DNA of 12,719 nucleotides from WRIS01 sp050945135 (GTDB lineage: Bacteria; Actinomycetota; Coriobacteriia; Coriobacteriales; Eggerthellaceae), in assembly GCA_050945135.1 (NCBI GenBank), contig JBMNSJ010000053.1, positions 1-12,719 on the forward strand, read 5' to 3'. Positions 1 to 7,473 of this stretch are shown one piece after another. The position numbers were made by a program, and so were the translations under genes. How positions within the stretch are numbered: the first letter of the stretch is position 1; every line of letters begins with the position of its first letter. Below the pieces are notes generated by a model. The model was not told the origin of the DNA. It searched no databases and saw only the letters and a program-made list of their open reading frames with translations.

Positions 1-75
1 GCGGGCAAGGGGTATTCTTGTTTTGGTTGAAAAGTAGAGATCTAAGGCTATCAGCTTATCTTCTTGGCTAAACAT
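1..75 (-). CDS. IS3-family transposase OrfA, N-terminal 25 codons (runs off the left edge)
   Basis: An open frame starts at an ATG (75-73) and stays open for exactly 25 codons to the window edge. A GGAG Shine-Dalgarno sequence (86-83) sits seven bases upstream. The first residues, MFSQEDKLIALDLYF, resemble the N-terminus of the small HTH protein OrfA of IS3 elements, which typically starts MYS-x-EDR followed by a helix ending in LY. OrfA supplies the DNA-binding half of the OrfAB transposase made by programmed frameshifting. The start codon lies inside the terminal codons of the truncated transporter, whose stop (70-68) overlaps it in another frame. Transcripts of the transporter therefore enter this gene in the sense direction. 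Only 25 residues are visible, so the identification depends on the nearby IS end. Confidence 0.62.
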   Translation of the reverse strand, partial: MFSQEDKLIALDLYFSTKTRIPLAR

Positions 76-1207
76 CTTCGGACTCCAATCCGGACTCAAA
101 AGAGTCCAACTTTTTGTCCGGAGCCCCAATTGACGCATATTTGCCAAAAATATCAAAGAACCCGAAGTATTCATTGGCGTTATTTTTAGGGATGAGCTTG
201 CCAAACGCCGATCTTGACAAAGCTTGAATACCCCCTTGAAACAGACCAACGCATAAAGCAAGAACCCAAAACTCGGTGGCAGACTTTAAAAAGAAAGCAG
301 CGAAAAGGGTAATACAAAAATACGCAAAAATGGAAATGAGCAGCATGCGCTTGGTGCCCACCTTGCCCGCTAAACGGCCGTATATGATCGCAGACGGAAA
401 GGCTACCACTTGTGTAACGAGAAGTGCCAGCACCAGCTGCGTTGAATCGATACCCAAATCGGTTCCGAAACTGGTTGCCATGCGAATTATTGTGTGTACG
501 CCATCAATGTAAAAGAAAAAAGCGAGCATGAACAAAAGCAGAGCCTTGTCGCGCACGATGTTTTTGATTGTTCTACCGAGACCTGCCAAATTATCTTTAA
601 TGAGGTGCGCAGTACGTTCCTTAAAATGTGTCTGCTCGACATTGCGTACGAGTGGTATCGCAAAAGCCGCCCACCATAATGCCGTGATGACGAAGGCTAT
701 CTTCATGCCAAGAACGGCATCGATACCAATTACTTCTCCACCAAGCACTATGCCGAGACATACTATAAAGGGAATGCAGGACCCGATATATCCCCAGGCA
801 TAGCCATGCGATGAGACGGTATCGTAGCGATCCTCGGTTGTCGTATCCACCAAAAAGGCATCGTAGAACACCATAGATGAGTTTACGCACACCGCCGCAA
901 TAATGTATACGGCAAGAAAGATGATTGCTTCAGTGGGGATACCCAAACAGGCACAAGCTACTGCTCCGGTAAAGGCGAAGCCCATGAAGAACTTCCTCTT
1001 ATTCCCCCGAATATCGGCAAAGGAACCCAAGATTGGCATCAACAAAGCCACAATCAGCGATGCGATGGTTTCGGCGTAGCCCCAGGCAACAACAATCGAT
1101 CCCGTAGCAATTGAAGAAAAATATACCGGGATAAGGGCGCTCGAAAGCAGCACGAATGCGGAGTTTCCCACATCGTAGAGAATCCAGCTCTTCTCTTGCT
1201 TAGTCAT
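68..1207 (-). CDS. UMF1/Atg22-type MFS transporter, C-terminus truncated by an IS insertion
   Basis: The N-terminus (EKSWILYDVGNSAF) and the segment EYFGFFDIFGKYASI are hallmarks of bacterial UMF1-family MFS permeases, relatives of Atg22. Substrate is not predictable. About ten hydrophobic segments are visible, spread from residue 10 to 335. The usual conserved loop between helices 2 and 3 is present (LGSFADIRGNKRKFF). Family members are usually about 410-440 residues with 12 helices. Here the similarity stops at the Ile codon spanning position 128, and the last 19 residues (GAPDKKLDSFESG onward, acidic and hydrophilic) are encoded by the IS end. Helices 11-12 are therefore missing and the protein is probably non-functional. 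I chose ATG 1207, preceded by GCAGG six bases upstream. A TTG at 1222 with GAGG upstream is the alternative. The gene is divergent from the phospholipase-like gene. Confidence 0.85.
   Translation of the reverse strand: MTKQEKSWILYDVGNSAFVLLSSALIPVYFSSIATGSIVVAWGYAETIASLIVALLMPILGSFADIRGNKRKFFMGFAFTGAVACACLGIPTEAIIFLAVYIIAAVCVNSSMVFYDAFLVDTTTEDRYDTVSSHGYAWGYIGSCIPFIVCLGIVLGGEVIGIDAVLGMKIAFVITALWWAAFAIPLVRNVEQTHFKERTAHLIKDNLAGLGRTIKNIVRDKALLLFMLAFFFYIDGVHTIIRMATSFGTDLGIDSTQLVLALLVTQVVAFPSAIIYGRLAGKVGTKRMLLISIFAYFCITLFAAFFLKSATEFWVLALCVGLFQGGIQALSRSAFGKLIPKNNANEYFGFFDIFGKYASIGAPDKKLDSFESGLESEDV
80..107 (-). promoter_or_regulatory. Alternative hairpins in the IS end that can cover the OrfA ribosome binding site
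   Basis: On the minus strand three related hexamers occur in order: GGACTC (107-102), GAGTCC (97-92) and GAGTCC (85-80). The first can pair with the second to make a 6-bp stem with a TTTT loop. It can instead pair with the third, which includes part of the GGAG ribosome binding site (86-83) of OrfA. The second fold would hide the site on transcripts that enter from outside the element. Such protection from read-through is known for other insertion sequences such as IS10. Its operation here is inference from base pairing only. Confidence 0.4.
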
Positions 1208-1328
1208 TTTTTGCCTGCTCAAAGCCTACCTCTTCACAAAGAAAGATTCCATGTTTCCTTGGCTTCGCTAATTGTATATGATAGGACTAGTTTTGTTTAT
1301 GAAAAGCCGAAACAGATTGGAATCGAGT

Positions 1329-2297
1329 ATGCCAGCGATAATCACCCATGACACCTTTGGCCAGGACCTCTATCGAGAGATGTATGAAATTATTGGCGAA
1401 TCACGCGACGAATTTGAGGCATTTCTCCTGGGAAATCAAGGTCCAGATCCGCTTTTTTACTGCCTCGCCGATCCACGTCTGCGTGCACATAAAAGCCTCG
1501 GTTCTACGATGCATAGCAACAAACCTAATGAATTGCTTTTTGCATTGAAGCGCTCCTATTCTATTCTCGATGATCAAAACTCACGTATCGGACGCGCTTA
1601 TGCACTCGGATTTTTATGCCATTACCTACTCGACTCAAACATGCATCCACTGGTGTATTCCCAGGAATATGAACTTTGCGATGAGGATGTTGAAGAATTC
1701 AGCAAAGACGACGCCAAGGCAATTCATGCAGTAATCGAAAGTGAATTCGATGAAATGGTGCTTTTCAATCGCTACGGTAAAACGATTGCCAGCTTTGACC
1801 CTTCGAAAGAAATACTACGTGCGAGCGATGCCGTACTTGCAACTGTTTCAAAGATGTATGTATATATGGCAATGGTTGTTTATGGCCGATATATCCCCGC
1901 AAACATGTTCACAAACTCGCTTAAGCTTATGCGTCTTGGCATGGGGGCTTTTCGCTCGCGAACAGGCATCAAGCGCAACCTTATTGGACGCGCCGAAGAG
2001 CTATTCAAGCCCTATTCGCTCTACAAAACTATGAGTCCGCGCGATATCGAGCTGACCGAATCAATCTTTGAAAATCGCAGCAATGCACCGTGGGAAAACC
2101 CCTTCACGGGAGAAGAAAGCACAGAAAGCTTTTGGAATATCTTCGAAGCAGCTCAAGAAAAGGCACGTGGCGCACTCCGATTGCTTGACAGCGAGGATTT
2201 CTCAATTCAGAAAGCCGAAGAGATTACCCATGACCTCGATTTTTCGGGCAATCCCACCGTTGCCGTACTCATTGTTGAAGACGAACCTGCGAGCTAG
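1329..2297 (+). CDS. Zinc-dependent phospholipase C-family protein (S1/P1-like fold, PF00882 type)
   Basis: This 322-residue protein carries the pattern of the zinc-dependent phospholipase C family: His7 near the N-terminus (MPAIITHDTFG), QGPD (37-40), MH (61-62), a HxxxDxxxH helix at His98/Asp102/His106, and HxxxE at His133/Glu137. These residues fit a trinuclear zinc site of the kind that cleaves phosphodiester bonds in phospholipids. No signal peptide or membrane segment is visible, unlike the secreted clostridial toxins, so an intracellular or different substrate is likely. I preferred ATG 1329 because MPAIITH is the usual family start and GGA lies seven bases upstream. The in-frame TTG at 1272 has no ribosome binding site. 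A possible -10 hexamer TATGAT is at 1277-1282, without a convincing -35. It is the only plus-strand gene in the window and is convergent with the phosphate module. Confidence 0.78.
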   Translation: MPAIITHDTFGQDLYREMYEIIGESRDEFEAFLLGNQGPDPLFYCLADPRLRAHKSLGSTMHSNKPNELLFALKRSYSILDDQNSRIGRAYALGFLCHYLLDSNMHPLVYSQEYELCDEDVEEFSKDDAKAIHAVIESEFDEMVLFNRYGKTIASFDPSKEILRASDAVLATVSKMYVYMAMVVYGRYIPANMFTNSLKLMRLGMGAFRSRTGIKRNLIGRAEELFKPYSLYKTMSPRDIELTESIFENRSNAPWENPFTGEESTESFWNIFEAAQEKARGALRLLDSEDFSIQKAEEITHDLDFSGNPTVAVLIVEDEPAS

Positions 2298-2355
2298 AAC
2301 TCGCGAGCACATTACGCGAAACTGCGAAGGCGCCAAAGGCGCAACCTGCTTGCGC
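2289..2355. repeat. Cluster of small hairpins between convergent genes
   Basis: The 92-base gap between the two convergent stop codons holds three GC-rich inverted repeats. GCGAG/CTCGC lies at 2289-2304 with a 6-base loop. GCGCC-AAA-GGCGC lies at 2330-2342. GCGCAA-CCTGC-TTGCGC lies at 2339-2355. The last two share bases and so exclude each other. None is followed by a clear T-run on either strand, so they are not typical intrinsic terminators. They may still stop or stabilise the two converging transcripts. The base pairing is seen directly; the function is inferred. Confidence 0.4.
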
Positions 2356-2389
2356 GACTAAGCTTCCTATCAACAAAACTCGCAGGATT

Positions 2390-3022
2390 TTAGCTATTTT
2401 TCAGCATGATGGTCCGCATGCTGTCGGCTGTGTGCTCGCATGCATCGGTACAACGCTCCATACAAGAGAAAACCTGAGTCCACACCAATACGCGCAAAGG
2501 ATCGTCGCGATCTTTCTTGTGCATATCGCGTGTGACCTTCATATAGAAGGCATCTGCCTCATTCTCAAGCGTGTTAACCTCGATAAGACGCTGCTTGAAG
2601 TTCTTAGATTTCTTGAAATTTCTGAAATCCTCCATGGCATCGCACAAGGCCTCACATCCTTTAAGGATGATGTGGGCAAACTCAAGAGTGTTCTCGTGAA
2701 TTGAATCAATATCGTACATGTAAAAGCGCTGCATGACATCTTCAATGTAGTCAAGAATATCATCGAGATATTGCGATAGCTCTACGATGTCTTCGCGCTC
2801 GATGGGAGTAATGAAGTCGGTGGCGACGGCGGTAAACGTGGCGTGACAAATATCATCGCCCTCATGTTCGATAACATGAGCCTTTTCTAAAACCTTTTCC
2901 ATGTTGGTGTCGGGAGAAAAATCCTCAATCGTTTTGATGAGAAGCTTTGCTTCCTTAACTGCTAGTTCTGCCTGTCGCTCAAACGCGTCGAAATAATCAA
3001 ACTTCTTTGATTTCTTTGCCAT
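2390..3022 (-). CDS. DUF47/PhoU-like accessory protein of the Pit phosphate transporter
   Basis: This 210-residue, highly charged, all-helical protein belongs to the DUF47 (TIGR00153, PhoU_div) family. Diagnostic segments are EHEGDDICH (52-60), the TPIEREDI segment followed by LSQYLDDILDYIED (72-95), ENEADAFY (153-160) and ACEHTADSM near the C-terminus. The acidic E-x-x-x-D-type motifs in each three-helix half are those that bind metal clusters in PhoU. Family members are encoded beside Pit-type transporters and are thought to modulate phosphate uptake. That arrangement is present here: the pit stop codon is only nine bases upstream, and AAGGGG provides a good ribosome binding site for the ATG at 3022. 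The two genes therefore form one transcript. The protein is soluble, and its length is normal for the family. Confidence 0.9.
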   Translation of the reverse strand: MAKKSKKFDYFDAFERQAELAVKEAKLLIKTIEDFSPDTNMEKVLEKAHVIEHEGDDICHATFTAVATDFITPIEREDIVELSQYLDDILDYIEDVMQRFYMYDIDSIHENTLEFAHIILKGCEALCDAMEDFRNFKKSKNFKQRLIEVNTLENEADAFYMKVTRDMHKKDRDDPLRVLVWTQVFSCMERCTDACEHTADSMRTIMLKNS

Positions 3023-3031
3023 GTTAGCCCC

Positions 3032-4084
3032 TTACGCTATCAAAAAGAACAGCTTCGCCATCACGAAGCCCAGTAAACCACAACCGGGAAAGGTTAGCAC
3101 CCAGTTTTTTACCATATCGCCTGCAATGCCCCACTTTACCGCACTTCTGCGCTTTGCGGCACCAACGCCCATGATAGCCGTTGTTTTTGTATGAGTTGTG
3201 GAAACGGGAAGGCCTGCGAAAGTTGCAAAAATAAGGCATATCGTTCCTGAAAAACTTGCAGCAAATCCTTGGTGTTTTTCAAGCTTCACCATGTCCATGC
3301 CGACACTCTTAATGATTTTCTTCCCGCCAATTGCGGTACCCAGACCCATGTTGAGCGCGCAGAAGACCATAAGCCATAAGGGCAAAACGAAACTATCAGG
3401 CTGACCAAGTCCTGCCCCAAGCGTGATGGCAAGAACGAAAATACCGAGAAACTTTTGTCCATCTTGTGCACCGTGCATAAAGGCAACACCTGCACCTGTA
3501 ACAATTTGCGCCCATTTAAAAAAGTGGTCGGATTTCTGTCGATCAGCTCGCTCGAAGGCACGCATCACAACTTTAGAGGTGAGCCAACCCAAGCCAAAAC
3601 CACCAAGCGTCGAGAGGGCAATTCCATAAAGAACCTTCACCCACTCAGCCCAATTTACTCCATCAAGGCCACCTTGGAGAGCAATCGCGGCACCAGTGAG
3701 ACCTGCAATCAGCGAATGGCTCTGTGAAGTCGGAAGACCAAACCACCAGGTGACAACACCCCACACAATGATGGCGACCATGGCGGCCATGAGCGCAATC
3801 ATAGCCATATGCGCATCACCCCCGAAATCAACCATCTTGAAAATGGTGTTCGCGACTGCCGCAGAAATTAAAGTGATTATAAGCAGACCTAAGAAGTTGC
3901 AGATTGCCGCCATGATAATAGCAGCCTTAGCAGACATACAACGCGTGCCAACAACCGTAGCTATAGCATTAGGTGCATCGGTCGCTCCGTTTACTACGAT
4001 TACGCCGATGTTGAGCAAGACGACCACAACAAGAACGGGGTTTACCATTAACTCGCTGAGGAACATCCCCAAATCTATGACCAC
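3032..4084 (-). CDS. pit: Pit-family inorganic phosphate transporter (PHO4)
   Basis: This is a polytopic membrane protein of about 350 residues that moves phosphate, usually as a metal-phosphate complex, by ion-coupled transport. The family signature appears twice, as expected for its inverted duplication: GATDAPNAIATVVGTR (33-48; usual form GANDVANA) with PTSQSH (118-123), and later FMHGAQDGQKF with PVSTTHTKT. About ten hydrophobic segments are visible. I chose GTG 4084 as the start because GGAAGG lies six bases upstream. Starts further 5' add a Cys-rich hydrophilic leader atypical of the family. ATG 4066 (MFLSEL) is possible but is preceded directly by GGGG with no spacer. The DUF47 gene follows after nine bases. 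No convincing promoter was found in the gap upstream. Confidence 0.9.
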   Translation of the reverse strand: MVIDLGMFLSELMVNPVLVVVVLLNIGVIVVNGATDAPNAIATVVGTRCMSAKAAIIMAAICNFLGLLIITLISAAVANTIFKMVDFGGDAHMAMIALMAAMVAIIVWGVVTWWFGLPTSQSHSLIAGLTGAAIALQGGLDGVNWAEWVKVLYGIALSTLGGFGLGWLTSKVVMRAFERADRQKSDHFFKWAQIVTGAGVAFMHGAQDGQKFLGIFVLAITLGAGLGQPDSFVLPLWLMVFCALNMGLGTAIGGKKIIKSVGMDMVKLEKHQGFAASFSGTICLIFATFAGLPVSTTHTKTTAIMGVGAAKRRSAVKWGIAGDMVKNWVLTFPGCGLLGFVMAKLFFLIA

Positions 4085-4445
4085 ATATGTCCTTCCATTA
4101 CTGACACAAATAAAATCAATCACACAAGGCAGCTCTTGTTTGTAAAACAGATGGCTTTGAAATGCCATTTTCCTGCCTCATGCGCGCGACTCTGGGAGAC
4201 TTCGTTGTCTAAGAATTTCAACCATAGGTCACCCCGCTACCCGCACGGCTTAGATTCTAACCTATGTCACTCTTTTTTTGAGACGCGATTTAGTGTTTTT
4301 CGTGGGATGGCGCTCCACTTTACCCTCCGAATCCCCGTATTTTATGGGATGGCGATTCTTACGCTCTCGTGCAGCTAAAATCAGTAGGTTTTAAACCTTC
4401 GCTCAACACTCAAACGCCGCCCTCGTACAATAGCCCTTCATCCCT
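4085..4445. other. 361-base gene-free stretch with palindromes and repeats
   Basis: No convincing gene or known structured RNA was seen on either strand. Visible structure includes ATGGC/GCCAT (4151-4168, 8-base loop) followed by TTTT on the plus strand. It also includes CATAGGT at 4223-4229 facing ACCTATG at 4260-4266, a perfect palindrome TTAGATTCTAA (4250-4260), and a seven-T run (4273-4279). A 10-base direct repeat is listed separately. The stretch must contain the 5' region of the pit operon and the 3' end of the recJ-rel-hydrolase cluster. The palindrome about 165 bases upstream of pit could be an operator. An imperfect AGGTTTAAAACCT palindrome (4386-4398) is too tight to be a clear terminator. 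Confidence 0.5.
4303..4354. repeat. 10-base direct repeat TGGGATGGCG, two copies 42 bases apart
   Basis: TGGGATGGCG occurs at 4303-4312 and 4345-4354, each preceded by a T-rich stretch. The 42-base period is a multiple of three, so a plus-strand frame reads two similar short peptide segments, but no credible gene is present. The sequence may be a fragment of a dispersed intergenic repeat. Only the repetition within this window is observed. Confidence 0.5.
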
Positions 4446-5108
4446 TTATGCGTAGAAGGCAAATACCCGACGGCGCTCTGCTCCGATAGTGGTTAAATCG
4501 TTGTGCCCCGGCAGAACCAAGGTCTTGTCAGGTAAGGTTGCGAGTCGTTTGAGAGAGGATCGCATCTCTTTCATGTTACCGCCCTCAAAATCGGTGCGCC
4601 CAATGCTTCCGCAAAACAAGGTATCGCCAGAAATCAAAACAGGATTCTTGTCGGTGTGATTGCCAAATTCTGGAGCCAAGAACAAGCAGATACTTCCCTT
4701 GGTATGACCAGGAGTTGAGATGACCTTCCAAGCCATGTTTCCGAGCTTGACGATATCTCCGTCTGAAACCTTCAAATCAACCGGGCAGGCTTTACCACCA
4801 CGAATTTCTTTCGTAACTAGCTCTTGTTTTTCTATATAAGGAGCGTCGATTGCCGAAGCAATTACCTGGGCACCGGTGGCTTTTTGTAAATCGTAAGCTC
4901 CACCAATGTGATCGCTGTGGCGATGTGTGAGAATAATACTGTCAAGCTTTCTGCCACCCAAGGCTTTTACGATTTGGTCCGCATGCGAGGTGGGATCGAC
5001 CACAAAAGTAGCTTCTCCATCGCTGATGATATACACATTGTTTTCGATGAATCCAACGACCAACCACTCAATATCAACACAGCCATAATCGACGCTATAC
5101 TTATTCAT
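4446..5108 (-). CDS. Metallo-beta-lactamase-fold hydrolase (glyoxalase II-like)
   Basis: This 220-residue soluble hydrolase contains the complete metal-binding set of the family: THRHSDHIGG (61-70, the HxHxDH motif), His135 in STPGHTKGS, Asp162 in SGDTLF and His202 in LPGHND. These ligate two metal ions in glyoxalase II and related thioesterases or phosphodiesterases. It resembles the short YcbL/GloB-like enzymes and lacks the C-terminal glutathione-binding domain of true glyoxalase II, so the natural substrate is uncertain. The start is ATG 5108 with GAGG eight bases upstream, and that ribosome binding site overlaps the rel stop codon. The gene follows rel after 10 bases. The same order (recJ, rel, then an MBL hydrolase) is common in Gram-positive bacteria, usually with hisS next, which is absent here. 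Production is probably coupled to rel translation. Confidence 0.9.
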   Translation of the reverse strand: MNKYSVDYGCVDIEWLVVGFIENNVYIISDGEATFVVDPTSHADQIVKALGGRKLDSIILTHRHSDHIGGAYDLQKATGAQVIASAIDAPYIEKQELVTKEIRGGKACPVDLKVSDGDIVKLGNMAWKVISTPGHTKGSICLFLAPEFGNHTDKNPVLISGDTLFCGSIGRTDFEGGNMKEMRSSLKRLATLPDKTLVLPGHNDLTTIGAERRRVFAFYA

Positions 5109-5118
5109 CTTTCAAACC

Positions 5119-7473
5119 TCACTTTTTCTTCGTTGCTCCGCCTGACATCATGCGTTGCGCCTCAAATACTCCCTCGACTCCCTTGACATCATAAAGAATC
5201 TTTTCGATAGATGATATCTCAGAGACCTGGAATAAGAATCTCATTTCAACCACACCGTCACGATGTGCCGAAAGCGTGCACGACAAAACATTTGCACCGT
5301 CTTCAGACAGAACCACCGTTACATCACGCAGCAAATTCAAGCGATCAACGGCTTCTATGTAGACCTCGGTTTTATAAGACGCATTAGACGATGGATCGCT
5401 TTCCCACGAAACATCAATGATACGTTCTGGACTCTGCAAAAGCTCTTGCGCGTTAGGGCAATCGCTTCTATGGACCGAAACACCACGGCCTCGCGTAACA
5501 AAGCCGATTATCTCGTCACCCGGAACCGGATTACAGCATCGCGAAAGACGTACGAGCACGTCGTCTATGCCTTTTACCACCACTCCTTGCGCGGTATGCG
5601 TCTCATGCTTTTTGGGACGCTTTACACTGGTGAGCATGGGAGGCAATTTGCCCGTCGAAATATCTGATGAACCTAATCCTGGGCTTTCGGCTTCTTCAGT
5701 TCCGCGATCAACAAGTATCTTCAAGAGGCGATTTGCCACATGGGTGGGACTTTCTTTGCCTGTTCCAACATTAACCAACATGTCGTCAGGATCTTTATAG
5801 CCCATATGCTCTGCTACCGTTTTAATAGCACGCGTGGACTGAGCACTCGAAATGCCTAGCCCATGCTTACGCATTTCGCGGCTGAGCTTATCACGCCCAT
5901 TTTGCAAATCGTCGCTTCTGCTCACCTTCGAGAAATATGCTCGAATCTTCGAACGCGCCCCAGGGGTTTTTACTATGTTGAGCCAATCCCGTGAAGGGCT
6001 TGCACTTTTCTGCGTTAAGACTTCGACGCGGTCTCCCAGCTTGAGCTCATAGGTAAGCGGAACAATAGAACCGTTAACCTTTGCTCCCACACAGTGATTA
6101 CCCACTTCGGTGTGAATGGCATAAGCGAAATCAACCGGTGTTGAACCCGCTCGCAAGCTCATAACCTCGCCCTTTGGAGTAAATACAAACACCTCGCTTG
6201 GAGCCAAATCAACCTTGAGCGATTTTAGAAACTCTCGCGAATCTTTAGTTTCGTCTTGCCAGTCGACCATTTGTCGCAACCAGGCAATTTGCTGATCGAG
6301 GGTATCGGCTTTTTTGCCCTTTTCTTTGTAACGCCAATGCGCAGCAACCCCATATTCGCTCATCTGATGCATTTCATCGGTTCTAATTTGAACCTCAAGA
6401 GGGCGTCCTGTGGGTCCAATAACAGTTGTATGCAAGCTTTGATACATATTGAACTTCGGCATCGCAATGTAATCTTTGAAGCGACCTGGCATTGGATGCC
6501 ACAAAGTATGCACTGCACCGAGAGCCGAATAACAGTCTTTGATAGACTTAACGATAAGTCTTACCGCAATAAGGTCATAGATTTCTGAAAAACCCCTGCC
6601 CTTTTTTGTCATCTTTTGATAGATGGAATACAAGTGCTTTGGACGTCCGACAATCTGCGCGTGGATGCCAAGTTTATCCATTTCTCCGTAAAGGGTGTCG
6701 ATGATACCCTGTAAGTAGTTCTCGCGCTCTTCGCGTGAGTCGCTTACCATACGGTTAACTTGCTTAAACTTGTTAGGCTCGAGATAGTAGAACGAAAGAT
6801 CTTCGAGCTCCCACTTGATTGAGTTAATCCCCAATCGATGCGCTATCGGCGCAAATATCTCAAGGGTTTCACGTGCCTTAAAGATGCGTCTGTCTTCCTT
6901 GAGCGCAGCAAGCGTGCGCATGTTGTGCAGTCGGTCGGCAAGTTTAATAACAATTACACGGATATCTTTGCTCATCGCAACAAACATCTTGCGGATTGTT
7001 TCGGCTTGTTTATCGGAGAGACTCTCGACCTCGATACGGGTAATCTTGGTTACACCATCCACAAGTTGAGCCACCTGCTCATTGAACTCGGCTTCGATGG
7101 TCTCAAGAGGAACCTCGGAATCTTCTACGGTATCGTGCAATAGAGCTGCGCAAATGGTTTCGGCGTCCATGCGTAAATCCACTAAGATTAAGGCAACCTC
7201 GACAGGGTGCACAATGAAAGGCTCGCCTGTTTTACGAAATTGATCTTTATGCGCCTCTGCGGCAAATTCGTATGCCTTTTCGATTAAAAGTCGTTCGTCA
7301 TCGTCAAGGTAGCAGCTGGTAAGCTCCATGATTTGAGCAAAACGCATAGCTACTGTTTCGCCGGTTGGCTGACCAACTCCAGCTTCTACAGCTGCATAGC
7401 TTCTATGTGGATCGAGCACGCGCCCAAGCACGGCACGTTGTTCTTCATGTTCTCCCACAGACCCTCCCTTCAT
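5119..7473 (-). CDS. rel: Bifunctional (p)ppGpp synthetase/hydrolase Rel (RSH family)
   Basis: This cytoplasmic, ribosome-associated stringent-response enzyme makes (p)ppGpp from ATP and GDP/GTP and also degrades it. The HD hydrolase domain (about 60-210) keeps His89, HDTVED (113-118) and DRLHN (180-184). The synthetase domain (about 260-390) keeps YDLIAVRLIV, RFKD (331-334), NMYQSLHT and EVQIRT. RFKD matches the RXKD signature of bifunctional enzymes rather than EXDD of synthetase-only RelA. A TGS domain spans about 425-488. The zinc-finger region has Cys646, Cys647, His668 and Cys672. An ACT domain closes the protein (about 703-780). The length of 784 is normal. The ATG at 7473 overlaps the recJ stop in TAATG. 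A GTG at 7458 lies just after AAGGGAGG and could be the real start. Both point to coupling with recJ. Confidence 0.96.
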   Translation of the reverse strand: MKGGSVGEHEEQRAVLGRVLDPHRSYAAVEAGVGQPTGETVAMRFAQIMELTSCYLDDDERLLIEKAYEFAAEAHKDQFRKTGEPFIVHPVEVALILVDLRMDAETICAALLHDTVEDSEVPLETIEAEFNEQVAQLVDGVTKITRIEVESLSDKQAETIRKMFVAMSKDIRVIVIKLADRLHNMRTLAALKEDRRIFKARETLEIFAPIAHRLGINSIKWELEDLSFYYLEPNKFKQVNRMVSDSREERENYLQGIIDTLYGEMDKLGIHAQIVGRPKHLYSIYQKMTKKGRGFSEIYDLIAVRLIVKSIKDCYSALGAVHTLWHPMPGRFKDYIAMPKFNMYQSLHTTVIGPTGRPLEVQIRTDEMHQMSEYGVAAHWRYKEKGKKADTLDQQIAWLRQMVDWQDETKDSREFLKSLKVDLAPSEVFVFTPKGEVMSLRAGSTPVDFAYAIHTEVGNHCVGAKVNGSIVPLTYELKLGDRVEVLTQKSASPSRDWLNIVKTPGARSKIRAYFSKVSRSDDLQNGRDKLSREMRKHGLGISSAQSTRAIKTVAEHMGYKDPDDMLVNVGTGKESPTHVANRLLKILVDRGTEEAESPGLGSSDISTGKLPPMLTSVKRPKKHETHTAQGVVVKGIDDVLVRLSRCCNPVPGDEIIGFVTRGRGVSVHRSDCPNAQELLQSPERIIDVSWESDPSSNASYKTEVYIEAVDRLNLLRDVTVVLSEDGANVLSCTLSAHRDGVVEMRFLFQVSEISSIEKILYDVKGVEGVFEAQRMMSGGATKKK

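Larger units (their letters stand above)
1..128 (-). mobile_element. Left end of an IS3-family (IS150-like) insertion sequence, partial
   Basis: Read on the minus strand, position 128 begins with TGGGGCTCC. Shortly after comes AAAAAGTTGGAC, which resembles the terminal inverted repeat of IS150-group IS3 elements (usual form: TG start, then a purine-rich stretch and GTTGGAC). Fifty-odd bases further in, a reading frame with a good ribosome binding site encodes a transposase-like N-terminus. The neighbouring transporter loses its family similarity exactly at this boundary, which independently supports an insertion junction. The other end of the element and the target-site duplication lie outside the window. 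Bases 129-132 should be part of the 3-4 base duplication if the right end is intact. The family assignment rests on recognition of the end and the N-terminus only. Confidence 0.72.

Noticed and set aside
1272..1328. An upstream TTG extension of the phospholipase-like protein.
   Set aside because: There is no ribosome binding site before the TTG, and the family normally starts at MPAIITH, encoded from 1329.
3696..4145. A 149-codon plus-strand open frame opposite the pit gene.
   Set aside because: It is antisense to a strongly conserved transporter, has no ribosome binding site, and its composition mirrors the membrane segments of pit.
4085..4168. A 28-residue N-terminal extension of Pit starting at 4168.
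   Set aside because: The extension is hydrophilic and unlike the family, while the GTG at 4084 has a well-placed GGAAGG.
4151..4171. ATGGC/GCCAT stem followed by TTTT as an intrinsic terminator on the plus strand.
   Set aside because: No plus-strand gene ends nearby and the stem is only five pairs, so I record it only as a palindrome.
4136..4378. An 80-codon plus-strand frame in the gene-free stretch.
   Set aside because: It lacks a ribosome binding site and has no recognisable domain. Its internal similarity comes from the 10-base DNA repeat.
4386..4398. AGGTTTAAAACCT as the terminator of the recJ-rel-hydrolase cluster.
   Set aside because: The palindrome has almost no loop, and after adjusting for a loop only four pairs remain. 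The following T-run is interrupted.
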